From contig RCAB01000315.1 in assembly GCA_003640385.1 (NCBI GenBank), positions 7,933 through 71,932 of the forward strand: 64,000 bases of DNA, given 5' to 3'. The notes under the pieces are model-generated. The model worked only from the letters and a program-made list of their open reading frames with translations, was not told the origin of the DNA and did no database searches. Of the stretch, positions 25,387 to 38,800 are shown piece by piece; the stretch's first letter is position 1, and the number at the start of each line of letters is the position of its first letter. Both the position numbers and the translations under genes were made by a program. This stretch comes from Setaria digitata (Eukaryota > Nematoda > Chromadorea > Rhabditida > Setariidae).

Positions 25387-25990
25387 AATTTGATCATTAT
25401 TACTATTATTGTTATTATTACTGTTATTACTTTTTTATTAATAATAATAATTTATTATTATAACCATTGTTTTTATAACTATTACTATTAATTACTTTTG
25501 CTACTCCTAGTATAGCCGTAGCCGTTACTATTACCATTATTATTGCTCTTATTGTAACTATTACTATAACTGTTACTATTATTATTATAATTATTACCAT
25601 TATTGCTATTACTATTATTATTACTACCCTTACTATTATCACCACTCCTATAACTATGTATTGCTATTCTGTTGCTATACTATTACTATTGCTATTCCTA
25701 TTCCTATTACTACTATAATTACTATTATTACAACTAATATTACTATTATTACTATTACCGTTTCTATTACTATTATTATTATCACTAGTACTATTGCTAC
25801 TGTTATTATAACTGTTACTACTACAATTGTTTCCAAAACTATTACTATTACCACTCTTATTATAGCTGTATTATTATTACCAAGTACTATTAGTGTTACC
25901 ATTAATATTATTGCTGATTAAATTACTAATCACTAATTATTATTGCTATTTCTATAGTGCTACTATTATTATAATATTACTATTACTATA
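25387..25990. repeat. Degenerate (ATT/ACT)n trinucleotide array, about 600 bp
   Basis: ATT, ACT, ATA and GTT triplets run for about 600 bases with the same phase kept over long stretches. This produces overlapping open frames of Ile/Thr on the plus strand and Ile/Val on the minus strand; neither looks like a protein. Confidence 0.85.
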
Positions 25991-27379
25991 CTATTATCTT
26001 TCGTCTACTTCATTCGTCCATTTTACGCTTCAATAATGATTTGTTTCAATAATTTTAAATTTACACAAAAATTGTAATACAAGAAAAATTCCTCCACATA
26101 ATTACCGTTTGTCATTCATTGGCTTTTTCCTTCTTTTTTCATTATCGGATATATCATTTTGCTCATAAAGTATAACTTTTGGTATTGTTGCCAGTGGCAA
26201 TAATACACCTACCGTACGAGTGACTATCGATGGTAAGACATTGTTTCATACGGTAATCTGCTTCTGCCTTCCATGTAGGTGATGTTTTCTCTTTTCCATT
26301 TCTACCTTTAAATGACCGTAATCTAAATACTAGCACCGAACGGTCAGCTATGAAAAACGCGAAAAATTTCTGTAATCAGCTAACATAATGGCTTCTCAAC
26401 AGATCACATTGACATCCCTAAAGCAAACCCATCCCTTCTCAGTTACCGTAAATTTAGTTTCCAATTTCCTTCCAGTTCACATTCCAAAGGCTGTTTGTTG
26501 TTTGCTAACATTCAGGTAACTGTCAACTGATCAGACAACAAAATAAATGTATCTCACAGACACACACACCCACACACACCGACACGTTTATTTAACTATT
26601 TTTAATGAAGGTTATGCAGGGCATTCGTCGCGCACATAATTGAGATATTTTTGAAATTATCAAGAATTTATCATTTAAAATTTCAGGTCCCCAAATTCCT
26701 GCTGTAATCACTCGATTATCAGGATAAATTCTTATTTTTCAAGGTGATACAAATATGTATGTGTGTGGATAACGACACGAACAATCACACTAATTACGAC
26801 TGCTTCCTATTTTTCGTCTAATAATATTCCTAGACTTTTCTTCTTGCGACAACTTCAAGTGTACTTTATCTACTCTCACACATATATATATATATATACA
26901 GATACTTGCATATAGTGAACCGATCTTCTGGAGAATTGAGGACCGAGAGAAATTAGGACCAATAATTAATTGGATTATTTAGACATAACGAAGAAAAAAG
27001 ACAAACTTAGCTTACAAAAAAAGAAAATGATCGAAAGCTTAGCGAGCCGAACTGATTATTGATCGATAATTAATAATTAAATATTATAAAACTGACCAGA
27101 AAAAAAGAGAGAAGCGAATAAGTTTTACGCAAATTCAGATGAGAAATACCTGATTTTAGTTTAAACAAACAATAACAATCAACTATTATTACCGCTACTG
27201 CTATAACTAATTGTTTCTTTTTACTATTCCCACTGCTATTGGAATAACAATAACAGAAGCAACAACAATAACAATAACGATTTCAATTGCCATTGCTGCG
27301 ACAACTACTGAACGTTTCAAACGATCATTCGAAATGTTCTTTTTTGGAACGTTTCTGCCTTCCTTTTTTTCCTCCTAAG

Positions 27380-27436
27380 CGACAACAACAACGGCGACAA
27401 TAACGACAACGACAACGACAGCGACAACGACGACAA
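27380..27436. repeat. (GACAAC)n-type repeat
   Basis: Repeats of GAC, AAC and ACG triplets, locally more G+C-rich than the surrounding DNA. Confidence 0.8.
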
Positions 27437-28838
27437 TTTTCTGGCTGCTATCATTCAAACTGAAAGAGAAACAAGAAAAGTTTGGGGAAAAAAAGAAATT
27501 TTTTATTTGATTGTGTGCGAAAATTGAAAATTTCTACTTGAGCGTTTGCGCGCGCGCATAAGATCACGGCAAAAGATTACGGAGAAGAAGTTTTTCCATT
27601 CCAACTCTTTTCCTGGTGTTACTGACTGATTGAACCCTCGGAGTTTGCTCTGTTTTCTAGCACATTATTATTATTATTCTTAACATTCATATTATCACTC
27701 TCACTACTACCACTTGTCATCCTTATTATCATTATAACAAATTTTCAGTTAAGTTATTTTTGCTGATTGTTTCATTCTATCAGTGTGATAAATTCTGAAA
27801 AAGCAAACAAAGCTTTATTCCAGACTTTTTTCTCAATTATTTGTAAAACATATTTATTTCTGCCATACTATTACAATTATCATTACTGCTACTACTACTG
27901 TAATTACTATTCTTAGTGCTGCTACTGCTACAACTACTATTATTTCCACAATATTGTTTCGTGATCTTGATTCTACTTGAAACAAATTTCCGAAAAATTC
28001 ACATCCAGACGACGAATTATCCGTTAATTCCTTTTATTTTTGAAATTAAATTAAACGGATCATTTAACAGCGGTTCTATCAAACTATTTGCTCTCAGAAT
28101 CTATTGATATTCATATTATATTATTCGGAACTATTTGTTTCTTTTTTTTTTTTAAACAATCAGTACCATTTACTCTTTTTTATTAGTGTGCTTTTTTTTT
28201 TGGAAAAAACAGCTGATGTTTTGAAACTTTTTCCGATTCTCTCAGCTGCAAATTTCTTTTTTATGCTGCTTAATTTTAAAGACACAATTATTTTCATTTC
28301 TATAAAGCACTAAGACTGGGCATCTGTTTGATTACACATTAAAGTTGACCCTTGGTCAAGCAAGACTTGTCAACAGTACCTTTTTGATCGTGGCCCTCTT
28401 CATTCATATTTACTTACTCATTTCTCTTCATTTCTTGCTGTTATCTTTCAATCATTGTCTTGATTAAATTGATTTTAAATTTAATGTGAATGAGAGAGAA
28501 ATTGTTTGCGAACACCTTTTTTTTTTTTGAATTTGATATGTTTTGCAATAATCGATTGAATAATTCCAATCCAATACTAACTGAATTCTAAATTGGCTCC
28601 CATCAATAATTACTAGAACGAATATTCGCTCCACTCCTACTGCCACATTATTCCACAGTTTATCCAGAAAGCGAGAAATTCTATCCGGAACTGTGCAATT
28701 GCACTGGCAGTGAAACGGTTACAAGAAATTTAAATTATTCTTCGAAAAAAAAGATTCACCAACAACAAATAAGGCAATAAAAAAATAGTAAACAGAAAAG
28801 GAAACAAAACTGTTTATGACAGCCACAAACTAAACCCA

Positions 28839-31800
28839 ATGCGGGTTCAATGCCTGCCAACAATCGTTATTATTATTTTTCTATTGCTAGCCGGTATTAC
28901 ATATCCGAAACGTGGAATACAACCAACAGAGATAAGCATGGGTGTTAATGCTGCGCCAGTGATTAAACCGAAATCAGTGATATCCGATGATTTGGATAAT
29001 TTACGCAGGTATCTTCCACAATCCATTCTTTTAATTCTTTATACCTTTAGGCTAACGATTTGTTGAGTAGTCTATCTGATAATTTTCATTCCGATGTTTT
29101 TCGTTTAATTTAAAAGCAAGAAGAGAAGTATGTATTAATATATAGGAGATATCACAATCGAAGTCCAAATGATCAGTGATAAATGAGATAGCAGTGAAGG
29201 GTTGCATTATGTAATATCCCCAAATTACGTAAATCCCAGAATATCGCATTAGCGGTATTAACGGTTATCGTTGATACTAATCCTACTATAGGCATCACTT
29301 TTTCTTTAGTTAACTTAGCTACTGTTAAATTAGATTCATGAAAAAATACAAAAAATTGATAGCACTAATAGGTAACATTAGCAGGTTTCCTTCTCAACCT
29401 TCTTTCCTTTTTCTCTCTCTAATAATCGTTTCACTTTTTTTTTTTTTTTTTTTTTTTTAAAGTTTTTCAATGGATAAATTTTGCAGAAAAAGGAGAGAGA
29501 TTTTGCAGGTCAATAGCAGTATTACGCCATGCAGTTGGTAATTCAATTGCCGGTTCAGTGCTTCGTTTACCTTCATCTCAGGTTTCAGTTATTCTTACCT
29601 TAGTTTAAAAAAACAAAAACAAAAACTGAAGTGAAGAAATAAAATAAGCTTCCAGTGACATAACTTTTACCATTATATTTTGTCATAACATATATACTGT
29701 TTGAATATATCGTACAATTATTTCTTTTTTTTTTCCTCTTTAGATATAATTTAACATAAATGATAATTTTTTTTCTCGCAGTGCAAAAAAAAATTTTTTT
29801 TTGATATTATCAGTGAAGGGAATCTGTTGATTGATAGCACTGATTCTTCTGCCTTCTTCTCTATTGTGATATCAGTAACGGGTGGTAACTACTAAGCTGT
29901 ACAATGAGAATGGCCCGAATAATATCGACGACATGATGACTGTCATCGTTCTCTGTCGTATCTTTCAATTAAAATTTACACATCTGAGCGACACTCGAAA
30001 CGCATACCAACTGAAATATCTTAGATTTTGAAGCATTTCAATAATTTAGCAAATTAGTTCGAATGAGATAATTACTGAAGGAATTGGTTGGAGAGGGACG
30101 ATATCCTTGCAAGGTTTCATTTTTAAACTTAATGCTTCAGTCATTTTGAGATCGCTTATTGCTGGTTATTCGTGCTAAACGTAAAGATAGACGGAAAGAG
30201 GTATTTTTTTTTTCTATTAGTCTGCTTCGAAATGTTAAGTCATTCGAAATATTTTGGTATCAGCCACTGATAGAAGTGACTGACACGTGGCATGGAAAAT
30301 TATACTTTAAAAGGTTGAACTAATCAGATAATGAAGTTAGATGACTGATTTCAGCTCAAAGAGTTGAAATTTCAGTATTGATTTTCTCTGAACTTTTCAA
30401 TACAACAAAACTTTAATAAAACCACAAAAAAGGAGTCAAATTTTTCACAAATTATTTGATAAACAAAGAAAAAAAAAAAGATATCCATTGTATAATTTTG
30501 TGCTGATATGATGACTGAATTCATAGATCATTGCTTTTCACATAATGCAAATGAAATTTATCATTTTTTTTTTCTCCTCTCTGTGAAATTTGGCATCATA
30601 AACATTGCTGGTAAGAAAGATACGGCAAACACCCTTATGATAAGTGCAAAAAATATAATGTTCGTCTATCAAAATGCGAAAAGCTTGTCGAAATTGTTGT
30701 AAAATGTTAGCAATGCAATATTTTCAAAGTTACTTATAAATTAACATAACCTAGTACCCAGAAATTTATATTCATAATCCTTCTCTTTTCTTTTTTTGGT
30801 GTCATTTAATTAAGACTTATAAAAGAATTAATTTTAAATTACTACCGCTTTAACTTGATAGCTGACTGAAGTGGATATTAATCAAATATTCAGCGATGAT
30901 ATTAATCGGATTAATTAAAATTGTGTTGATATAAATGTTGTGTTTTGAAGCTACCATCGATTTTTTCATAGGAAGTTGGCCCTTTATCAAATTACGCATT
31001 TCTGTCATATAGCCTTGTAATCAAAGTTTCAGTTATGGGAAAATTTTGGTCAATTAGAATTTCTTATCCATTTTTCGATTAAGCTAATTGGAATAATTTT
31101 CCCAATGAGAACAGCTTAATTCAGGCCTAAAAATTTCTGCTTTAAATTTTTTGATAAGAACTAAAGATTTTTAGCGTCACCTTCATCGGGACACATTTTA
31201 CGGACGACGAGGTGAGTCTTCGGAAGCTGCCATACTGAATGTTAAAGCCGATATCAGGTATGAAATTAATGTAATTTGGTCAGGTTAGTTTCATTTAACT
31301 TTGCTAACTAAAGCTTAGAGAGATTTTAATGTTAGAAATTATATGTTGAAGTTGCCATGAAAAGAATTGCAGGTGTCTATCTACCTTCTCCATTCAACCT
31401 TCAGATAAGGTATGTAGACTAAGGAAGGTTATTTAAGCTTCGGGTAAGCGCTCACTTAATGAAATTAACTGTTATTCAACTTGACACACTTGCAGAAGAA
31501 TGAATGAAGCAGACGTTGATCAATTTGATGACGATTTTGAAGATGAAGAAAGGTTAATGCAAGCCGATCGTCCGTCAATCATTCATAGGGCACGACATTT
31601 CAGACAACGCAAAAGAAGAAAAGGTATCAGAAGTTGAAAAGGTTTCGATCAGATCAGTGATTGATATTAGATATATCAAGATGCATCATCATATGACTAT
31701 TTCAAATCCCCTCTCTTCGGATAGCCAATATTCAACGTAGAGAACCCTTGAATGGTTCTTTATTTAAGTAATCTTTGAAACTTAATAGTATGGTAGCTTT

Positions 31801-33020
31801 TGTTTTAACCTATTCGTAATATTAACGGAAAAAACCTATTTGACAAAAGTTCACATGATTAATATATCGCTATCATTTATTGATAATTGAGCAAGATATG
31901 ATGAAACAGAAATTAAATCGAGTTATAACAATTAGCTGGAAGAGAATTCATTGATTGTTATCAGTGAATGATTGTTTACAGATATCGAATAAGCTTTCAA
32001 TATCTCTGTAAACAGTGCACCGATAACGATACTGGGTGAACTTCTGAATTCCTCTCTTACAAGTATCTATCAGCATGATACTATCAAACTGATAACAAAC
32101 TAAACGATAGTCAATAATAATAATATGTCTAGACATATCAAATCAAAAGGAACACGTAGCTGATTTATCTTAATCTAACGTTTTATCAACCACTACAATC
32201 AGTTAAATTCCATGTCTCGCATACCATATAACCCTTTAACAACACCATCTGTATGTGCGATTTTATCAGAAAAATCTTCAAGGACAATAATAAGTTGAAA
32301 TTTGACACTAATTCTGCCCTAATTTTGAAATTTTATGCGCAACAGATAAACAGTAAATCCCTATAAGGTATTTTGGTTAAATTTCTAAATAAAATGCCCC
32401 AAGTTTTAGACCACTCCAATTATTGGCTCAGAAAAAAAAGTGGCAGATGTTGGGGAATTCTAAGCTTACATCTTTTTTCTTTTTAGAGCAATTTATGCCA
32501 TGGAGTTCCTATAGCCTTAATTATATTACGCTGAGGGTCATAACTCTCAGGGATGGATGTTTCCGATACCCATTCAGTGAATCGGAAAAAAAATGATTTT
32601 ATCTCCATTTTTTTTTTGCCATTTTTGCTCCTGACCTTTATTCCCTCTTACAAAATGTGCCAAATTTTAGACTGTGGTGCCTCTAGGCATGGCCATCAGC
32701 AGATGCTATGCCCAACAAGAAGCTCACATCATTACGATGTTTGCATAACATCGGAGCAATTGTGTGACGATATTGCTGATTGTCCTGGTGGCGAAGATGA
32801 AAATCCAACAAATTGTCTCTTTTATAAATCTGTAAGTTTTTTCGGCCTGTTAAAAATAATAATTTTCGTACGTTTTTCATTTCATTTCTTTTCTCAGTAG
32901 AAAAGTTTTCGAGTTTTAGTGTCAAATTTACAGATAAAAGAGCAACTCAAGCATATTTATAACACGGTGCTTCTGTTAGCCGACCATGCTGCGGGTCAGA
33001 ACAGTCACCATGAACTGTAA
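28839..33020 (+). CDS. Secreted protein with one LDL-receptor class A domain
   Basis: Six exons, 28839-29008, 29509-29581, 31175-31257, 31496-31623, 32671-32831 and 32934-33020, are all in frame and give 233 aa. The N-terminus is a signal peptide (hydrophobic core IVIIIFLLLAGI). A Lys/Arg-rich segment follows, then an acidic run (DQFDDDFEDEE), then a polybasic cluster RQRKRRK at about residues 145-151. Directly after it comes an LDLa module (about 153-200) with six cysteines. Its end has the calcium-binding pattern LCDDIADC..GEDE. About 33 further residues lead to the stop. LDLa modules bind lipoproteins or protein ligands outside the cell. The layout recalls the C. elegans secreted LDLa protein LRX-1, but I did not verify orthology. 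The polybasic cluster is a plausible proprotein-convertase site. Confidence 0.8.
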
Positions 33021-35816
33021 TCGACTTCACGAGGACTTACGGGACCCCATACTTGCCTCATAAAAAGATCGAAACAGAGGGACAAAATGGATAAATAAGA
33101 AGCCAGTCAGGCAGAGAAACGACACCGATTGGAATTTCACGTGGGCGCAAAATGTCTGTCTATTAACAAAAAAAAGTTTCTTTGGCAAAAAAAGGTAGAA
33201 AGGATTTGGAACCCTTTTCCCTCCCAAAGATTTCACCTGTTAGTTGATCTCATTGTTCACTTGTCTTTGGGCCTAACTTAACACACATTTTGTCATTAAC
33301 AATTTATTTGTATTTCACTATAAAATTTATATTCTTGTTTTTGAAACAGTTCCTTTCCATTGGCAAATATCAACCACGTATCGTCCAGCCGAAATGTGAA
33401 AGCTTAATCCAAATAGGTGATAGAGACAATATTCTAACAAGCCAGAATAAATATTGATCAAATTTGACAGATCGCACAATTATGTTTATGTCTGCAAGTT
33501 CAAACAGGTCATAATACTGATTATATTTTGACGAATTACTTGTTAACACGTAATCTACGTTATTAAAATAGACTGAATCTAAACTAATTTATTAAAATTT
33601 TACGATAGATGACATGGAACTAAGACACTCCACGACGACATGAAATTAAAGCTTTCATTGCCAAAATTCATTCTAGCAATACTGCATTCACCAGAACAGA
33701 AGAATGCTTAGTGTGAGTAAACTTATCTACGAAATGGGGAAAAAGCCCTACTTATGAAATTTAACTCCCACTCTGCTAGGAGCTTGATCAAAACAAAACG
33801 CCGTGATAAACCTATTGTCATCGCTCAAATACATGTATATGTGTTTGATATGGAACTGCAAAATGCTTTATTAACAGAATCGTTGATCAGCAGAATGTGT
33901 CACTCGAACAGGATATCCCAATTACAGGGAAGATATGTCAAGTCAACACCAGGGCCATTAAAAAAAAAAAAAAAATAGAGAAGTATTTGAAATTCTGCAA
34001 CAACTGTCTAGTGAACTTAAGAACTTAAGCTGAACCATACTTACTTTTTACCAAATAAGAGATTAAATTAATTCCATAAAGATTAAGACAGATTATTAAT
34101 GGATAACTGACTACGAATTCTGCAAAGCATACAACTAGCTTAGTTTCATTAACTGATCAGAGGAAAAACTAAAAAACTCAGTCACCAAATGCCTACTGTT
34201 CACTTGAAATTATATGTAAGTGGAAATTACTGGTCTAATGATACATTCAGTGCTTTACTGAGATAAAACATATGATATGACAAGATAGTAATTCGACTGA
34301 AATACTATACTATGATTCATTTATATTCATTTTATAAAAATAATATTGTCAGGTGAATTTAGTGTTCTTTATTACGTTTCGGATTGTTTACTGCAACATA
34401 ATGGAAAAGAATAATGAGTGCAAAAATAGAAACACCGACTAAGTTTGAAAATACAGCCAATTGTACGTCCGTTATCATTGTACTGTTTATTGTCCTAAAA
34501 TGTTATGATTAGAATTCAAATAAATTTCGTACTTATAACACTTGATATAATTCCGGTTCCAAAAGAAACAATACAACACACTTTTTTCCTTACTCTAATC
34601 ATTCCTCCTGTTCTTTCCCTTTTGTATGTTTCACAAAATCGTACAAACCTGATCCGTTGGAAAATTCTTCGACTGGTCAATCAATGGCGGGTGATACAGC
34701 TACTTCTCTCTAAGCTATTTGCTTTTAGATTTACTGAAAAAAAAAATAACTAAATGGAAAATCAATTTGAAAAAAAAATGACAAAAATACACTTAAAACG
34801 ACCGGAATACCTTTCATAATCGAGATGTTGTGTAAGTGACTGCAGATACTACTAAAAATTATAATCAAATGGCTTGCATGTGCTTCAGCAAAATAGCATG
34901 AAAAGTAACTGAAAGCAATATTACCAACTGACTTCTTGAGCTTTTAATAATACAGAAAAGTCATGAGCTACTGTGAATTAATGAGAAACAGGAGTTCAAG
35001 AATCGTTTGGGTCAGTACATCACTTAATCCGTGAAACCCTGGACGTGCTACGAGAGTGGACTTATCTATTAAATGTGATCTCATGGAATTATTAAATAGC
35101 TGCAATATTTTATGAACCGATACGATTTGGTTGCTAAATATAATCGAACGGAATCCCGGCTCAATATTCATAAATCCATTCAGGCTCAATCCCACTAAAC
35201 CTTGCTTTTTTCTCTCTCGCCCTTTCTCTGAATTACTTTACTGCTTCGTGCCACAGTCATCTGCCTCTAAATCTCTTCGGCAGCATCTTATTCAAGAAAT
35301 TTTTATAAGAGAAAATCAAATACTAATCAGGAAAACACTCAACAACGGAACACAAAATCCACTGAAACAACCAGCAGGATTCTCACTACTTCATATCCAT
35401 TTACATTTGATTCGGTAATTTTGCACTGTGGGCATTGTGAAATATAGTCCCGGCGATCAATAAGTGAGAAGGGATAACGCAATTAGGGATGGTGTTGGGG
35501 ATCGCTTGCTTTGCAAGGGTAGTTCTGGCGGTTGTTTTGTTTGTATTACCGGAATTACACCGGTACTGTTTTTCTAGACCCGGGACAGGTGTACTGACTG
35601 TTGAAATATTATGGTGAAGGTTCTAGAGTTCATTTTTTCCAGTGCTGATTTGATTTTATGCATCCCATAAAAGCTCTAGATGTTAACGTTAATTTTTCCG
35701 GAATCGGAATACTTTCGTTTTGTGTTGTGAGATTTTACTTTAGTTATTGATGAAATGCATGCTATTTTACTTTTACAAGCAGGCTTTATCAAATTGATCT
35801 TGTTTTTAGGTTATCG
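33021..35816. other. Intergenic
   Basis: This lies between the LDLa gene and the RBBP6 orthologue. I see no protein-like frame with splice signals on either strand. It probably includes the LDLa gene's 3' UTR and the RBBP6 promoter; the acceptor-like TTTTTAG at about 35803-35809 just before the RBBP6 start suggests trans-splicing. Confidence 0.55.
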
Positions 35817-38800
35817 ATGTCATCAATACATTACAAGTTCAAAGCAACACTTGAATACAAAACACTGGTATTTGATGGTTTGCATATATCTGTCATTGAT
35901 CTCAAAAAGGAAATATGTGAGAAGGAAAATATTAAGGTTTGGAATTTCTCCATCACTTATTTATCCGAAGTGGAGAATTTGAAGAAATCTTGAAAAGTCC
36001 TATAGAGACATAGGAGCCAGTAATATTGTACTTGCACCGATAAGGATTTTGCAAATATTTTCATTAGGTTAAGCAAGCAAAAGATATATATTTCTAAAAG
36101 AAGTAGGAGGCATTGGAATTGTAAGCAGGAATTAAAGACAAATAAATCTTTGTAATAACCATCATTTAAAATTTTATGTACAAAATAGCATTTTATTTAA
36201 GAAGTCAGACTTAAAATACATTTCTAACGAATGTTTTTTTTTCTTGAGTATGACTGCGTGGAATGTGCTTACAACATAGAAATATTTCAGGCAGAATCGT
36301 TCGATTTGGTTTTGACAAATGCTCATACGAAGCGTCAGTACACGGGTGATGAGCTGATTCCTCGAAATTCATCAGTAATTGTTCAACGAATACCACGTGA
36401 CAATGCTGCAAAATTGCCTAAAGTGCAGTAAGTTCACCGTTTATTTTTAATTTTATTATTTTAAACCCAGCTTATTGGTACGTGAGTATTTTTAATGACG
36501 TAATATCTATTAATTTGTCGCTTGCTACAGTTGTAAAAATTTGTCGGAGAATTGATTTGTAATTTTTTTTTCCAGAGATACCACAAATTCAGGCATTGTT
36601 ACCAAGGCCACACCAGCGGAAGTTCCCAGTGTTGGGCATATTGATTCAGTAAGCATAACCTATCGTTTTCTCTGCTTTTGGATAATGTCAAACTAAAGGT
36701 TTTGTATTTTCGCAAATGTTTTTCAAGCTGTTATTTTTCAGGAAGAATTCGATAAAATGACGGAAGAGGAACGCTTAGCACATGTGAAGGAAGTATCTGC
36801 ATACAAATATTTACCTTCAAAGTACGTAGCTGCTGCATTACCCTTGTTGCGTCTAGTTAACATATAGTATTATCATATGTCGGAAAAAAATTGAATTTGT
36901 TAGCTTTTATAGTGAACTTCAAAATCTTGAAGTACAGCGACACGTCTGACTTCTATTTGGGAAATCTAAACTTCATAGGTCTGTAAATTATGTCAACCTT
37001 CTAGCAAAGGTTTAGTTTGGCATATGTAAAAGTTACTTTAAGAAGCGAAGTTACCATGTAATAATTAATGATGTGCTATTTTACTTCTGTAGTGTCCTTA
37101 TTTTATCATTCATTTTTAAGTTTTCAAAAGAAGACGTCATCAATAATGTCTGGTCCACCACCGCCAACTTATGTATGCAATCGGTGTTCGCAATCAGGAC
37201 ATTGGTACAAAAACTGTCCAATGGTAACGGTCATTCTATATTTACACTTTTACGTTCTATCGTTTAATACACGCAGGAAAGATTTACTGTTTGACATGTA
37301 CACATTTGTTATTTGATTTAAATGACAATTTGATTATTTTTTCCTGCATATTTTCATTTTTCTAGTACGGGTATATCATTCTCAGTCATTTTTATCACGT
37401 ATTTACATTTCACCATGGGTTAATCGTTATCACTCTTTTATGAGTTGATGTTTTCCGGTGTAGAGTTTATTTTCATTCATTTTCTTTGTAAGCAGCAATG
37501 AAACTGTAACAGTTCATGTCATTGAATGGTACTTCTATACGGTAAAAATCGAAGACGGATAGGAAGGTCATTTCCGAGAGAGATTGAACAATATCGTAAG
37601 TAGAGTAAAGGTTAAGAAAGATAGAAAATATTTATTTCGCTGTAATTTCGGGCACCATAAAGTAAATCACTATGTTTTTTTTTTCTGAATTTTTTTGAAT
37701 ATTGAGCTTATTTGCCCTGCTGAGTAAGATAAACTTTAAAATGTAATTTATGGTTCAACTAATCTCTCTCGGTGTATTTTATTATTCGAGTAAGTTTTGT
37801 TCACCTCCGATAAAAGAGTTATAAATTGTACTATATTCTTCGTTTATTTTCTTCTTTCCCTTCATAAGCATTAATATCCTGACGTTCCGAAAAAGAAAAC
37901 TTACTTCTCAATATAAAATGGAAATGGAAGAACTCTGATGGTAATGGATAAAGGTCTGCGTTTGCGGGAAGGAGAAATTGTGGAAGAAACATCGAGGATG
38001 CAGTGATGTGCTAGTCTTGAAAATAGTCTATTGTAAGCTTAATCGAAGATATGCTGCTCCAATTTTATGATTAAAATCACTGACAGAATGAGATTGTTTG
38101 GATGATATGAAAAAGCTAGGTTGCCTGAAGAAACAAAGGTAGTGTATTGCGATGAAGGTATAGGAATGGGCTTGAAAATCATTGGCTTCGTTCCGGACAG
38201 ATTTTTTTTTTTATTATTAATTTAGGGAACTTGTAGTATCCTGGAAGTGTAAGAGAATTTGTTTTGGATTTAATGGACGGTCAAGCGTCAGTGGTGGATG
38301 TAGATCCTTCATTTATAGTTAGAAATCACAGGTCATCATGAACTTAATACATTGGCTAAAAAAAGAAAAAACTATCTTATCATTTGTACATTCATAATTT
38401 TCCTTTTTCAAAATTCTGTAAGTCGTTGGCCAAATGCACAAATTGGATACTTTTGAAATATTTGTGCGTGATCATGTTGTGTGAGATAACATTCTTTTCT
38501 ATAATTTCATGAACGTTTCAAATTTAAAGTTCAGGTTAAGCTTTTAGACACAGATTGAATCAAACGTTGTAATTACTGACATCGAAACATATATGGAGTA
38601 AAAGAATTTTGTGACGCATAAAATGATGCCGCACATTTAAAATGACGAACGCTTTACTTTATTGCTCCTCTGACATGTTACTATTATTTGTTGGAAGGCT
38701 GCTGCATCTCGTAATCCGATCTTTGTTCATTAGTCGTAATAAAATAAAAGATAATTTCTCATATTAGGATGCAGTTGCATTGAAATGTCGGAAAAAATCC

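Larger units (their letters stand above)
21048..28838. other. Long intergenic region rich in low-complexity DNA
   Basis: This is the 5' flank of agef-1 (minus) and of the LDLa gene (plus). Apart from a possible orphan 5' exon at 22960-23028 (see findings), I see no supportable gene. It holds a minisatellite near 24 kb, ATT/ATC/ACT trinucleotide arrays, TA tracts around 25.0-25.2 kb, CA-rich DNA near 26.57 kb and an ACG/ACA array near 27.4 kb. Long open frames here read as monotonous Ile/Thr/Val strings on both strands and are repeat artefacts. Confidence 0.6.

Noticed and set aside
25427..25921. Long overlapping open frames of Ile/Thr (plus) and Ile/Val (minus)
   Set aside because: They are translations of a degenerate ATT/ACT triplet array; composition is monotonous, both strands are open at once and no splice signals or domains are present.
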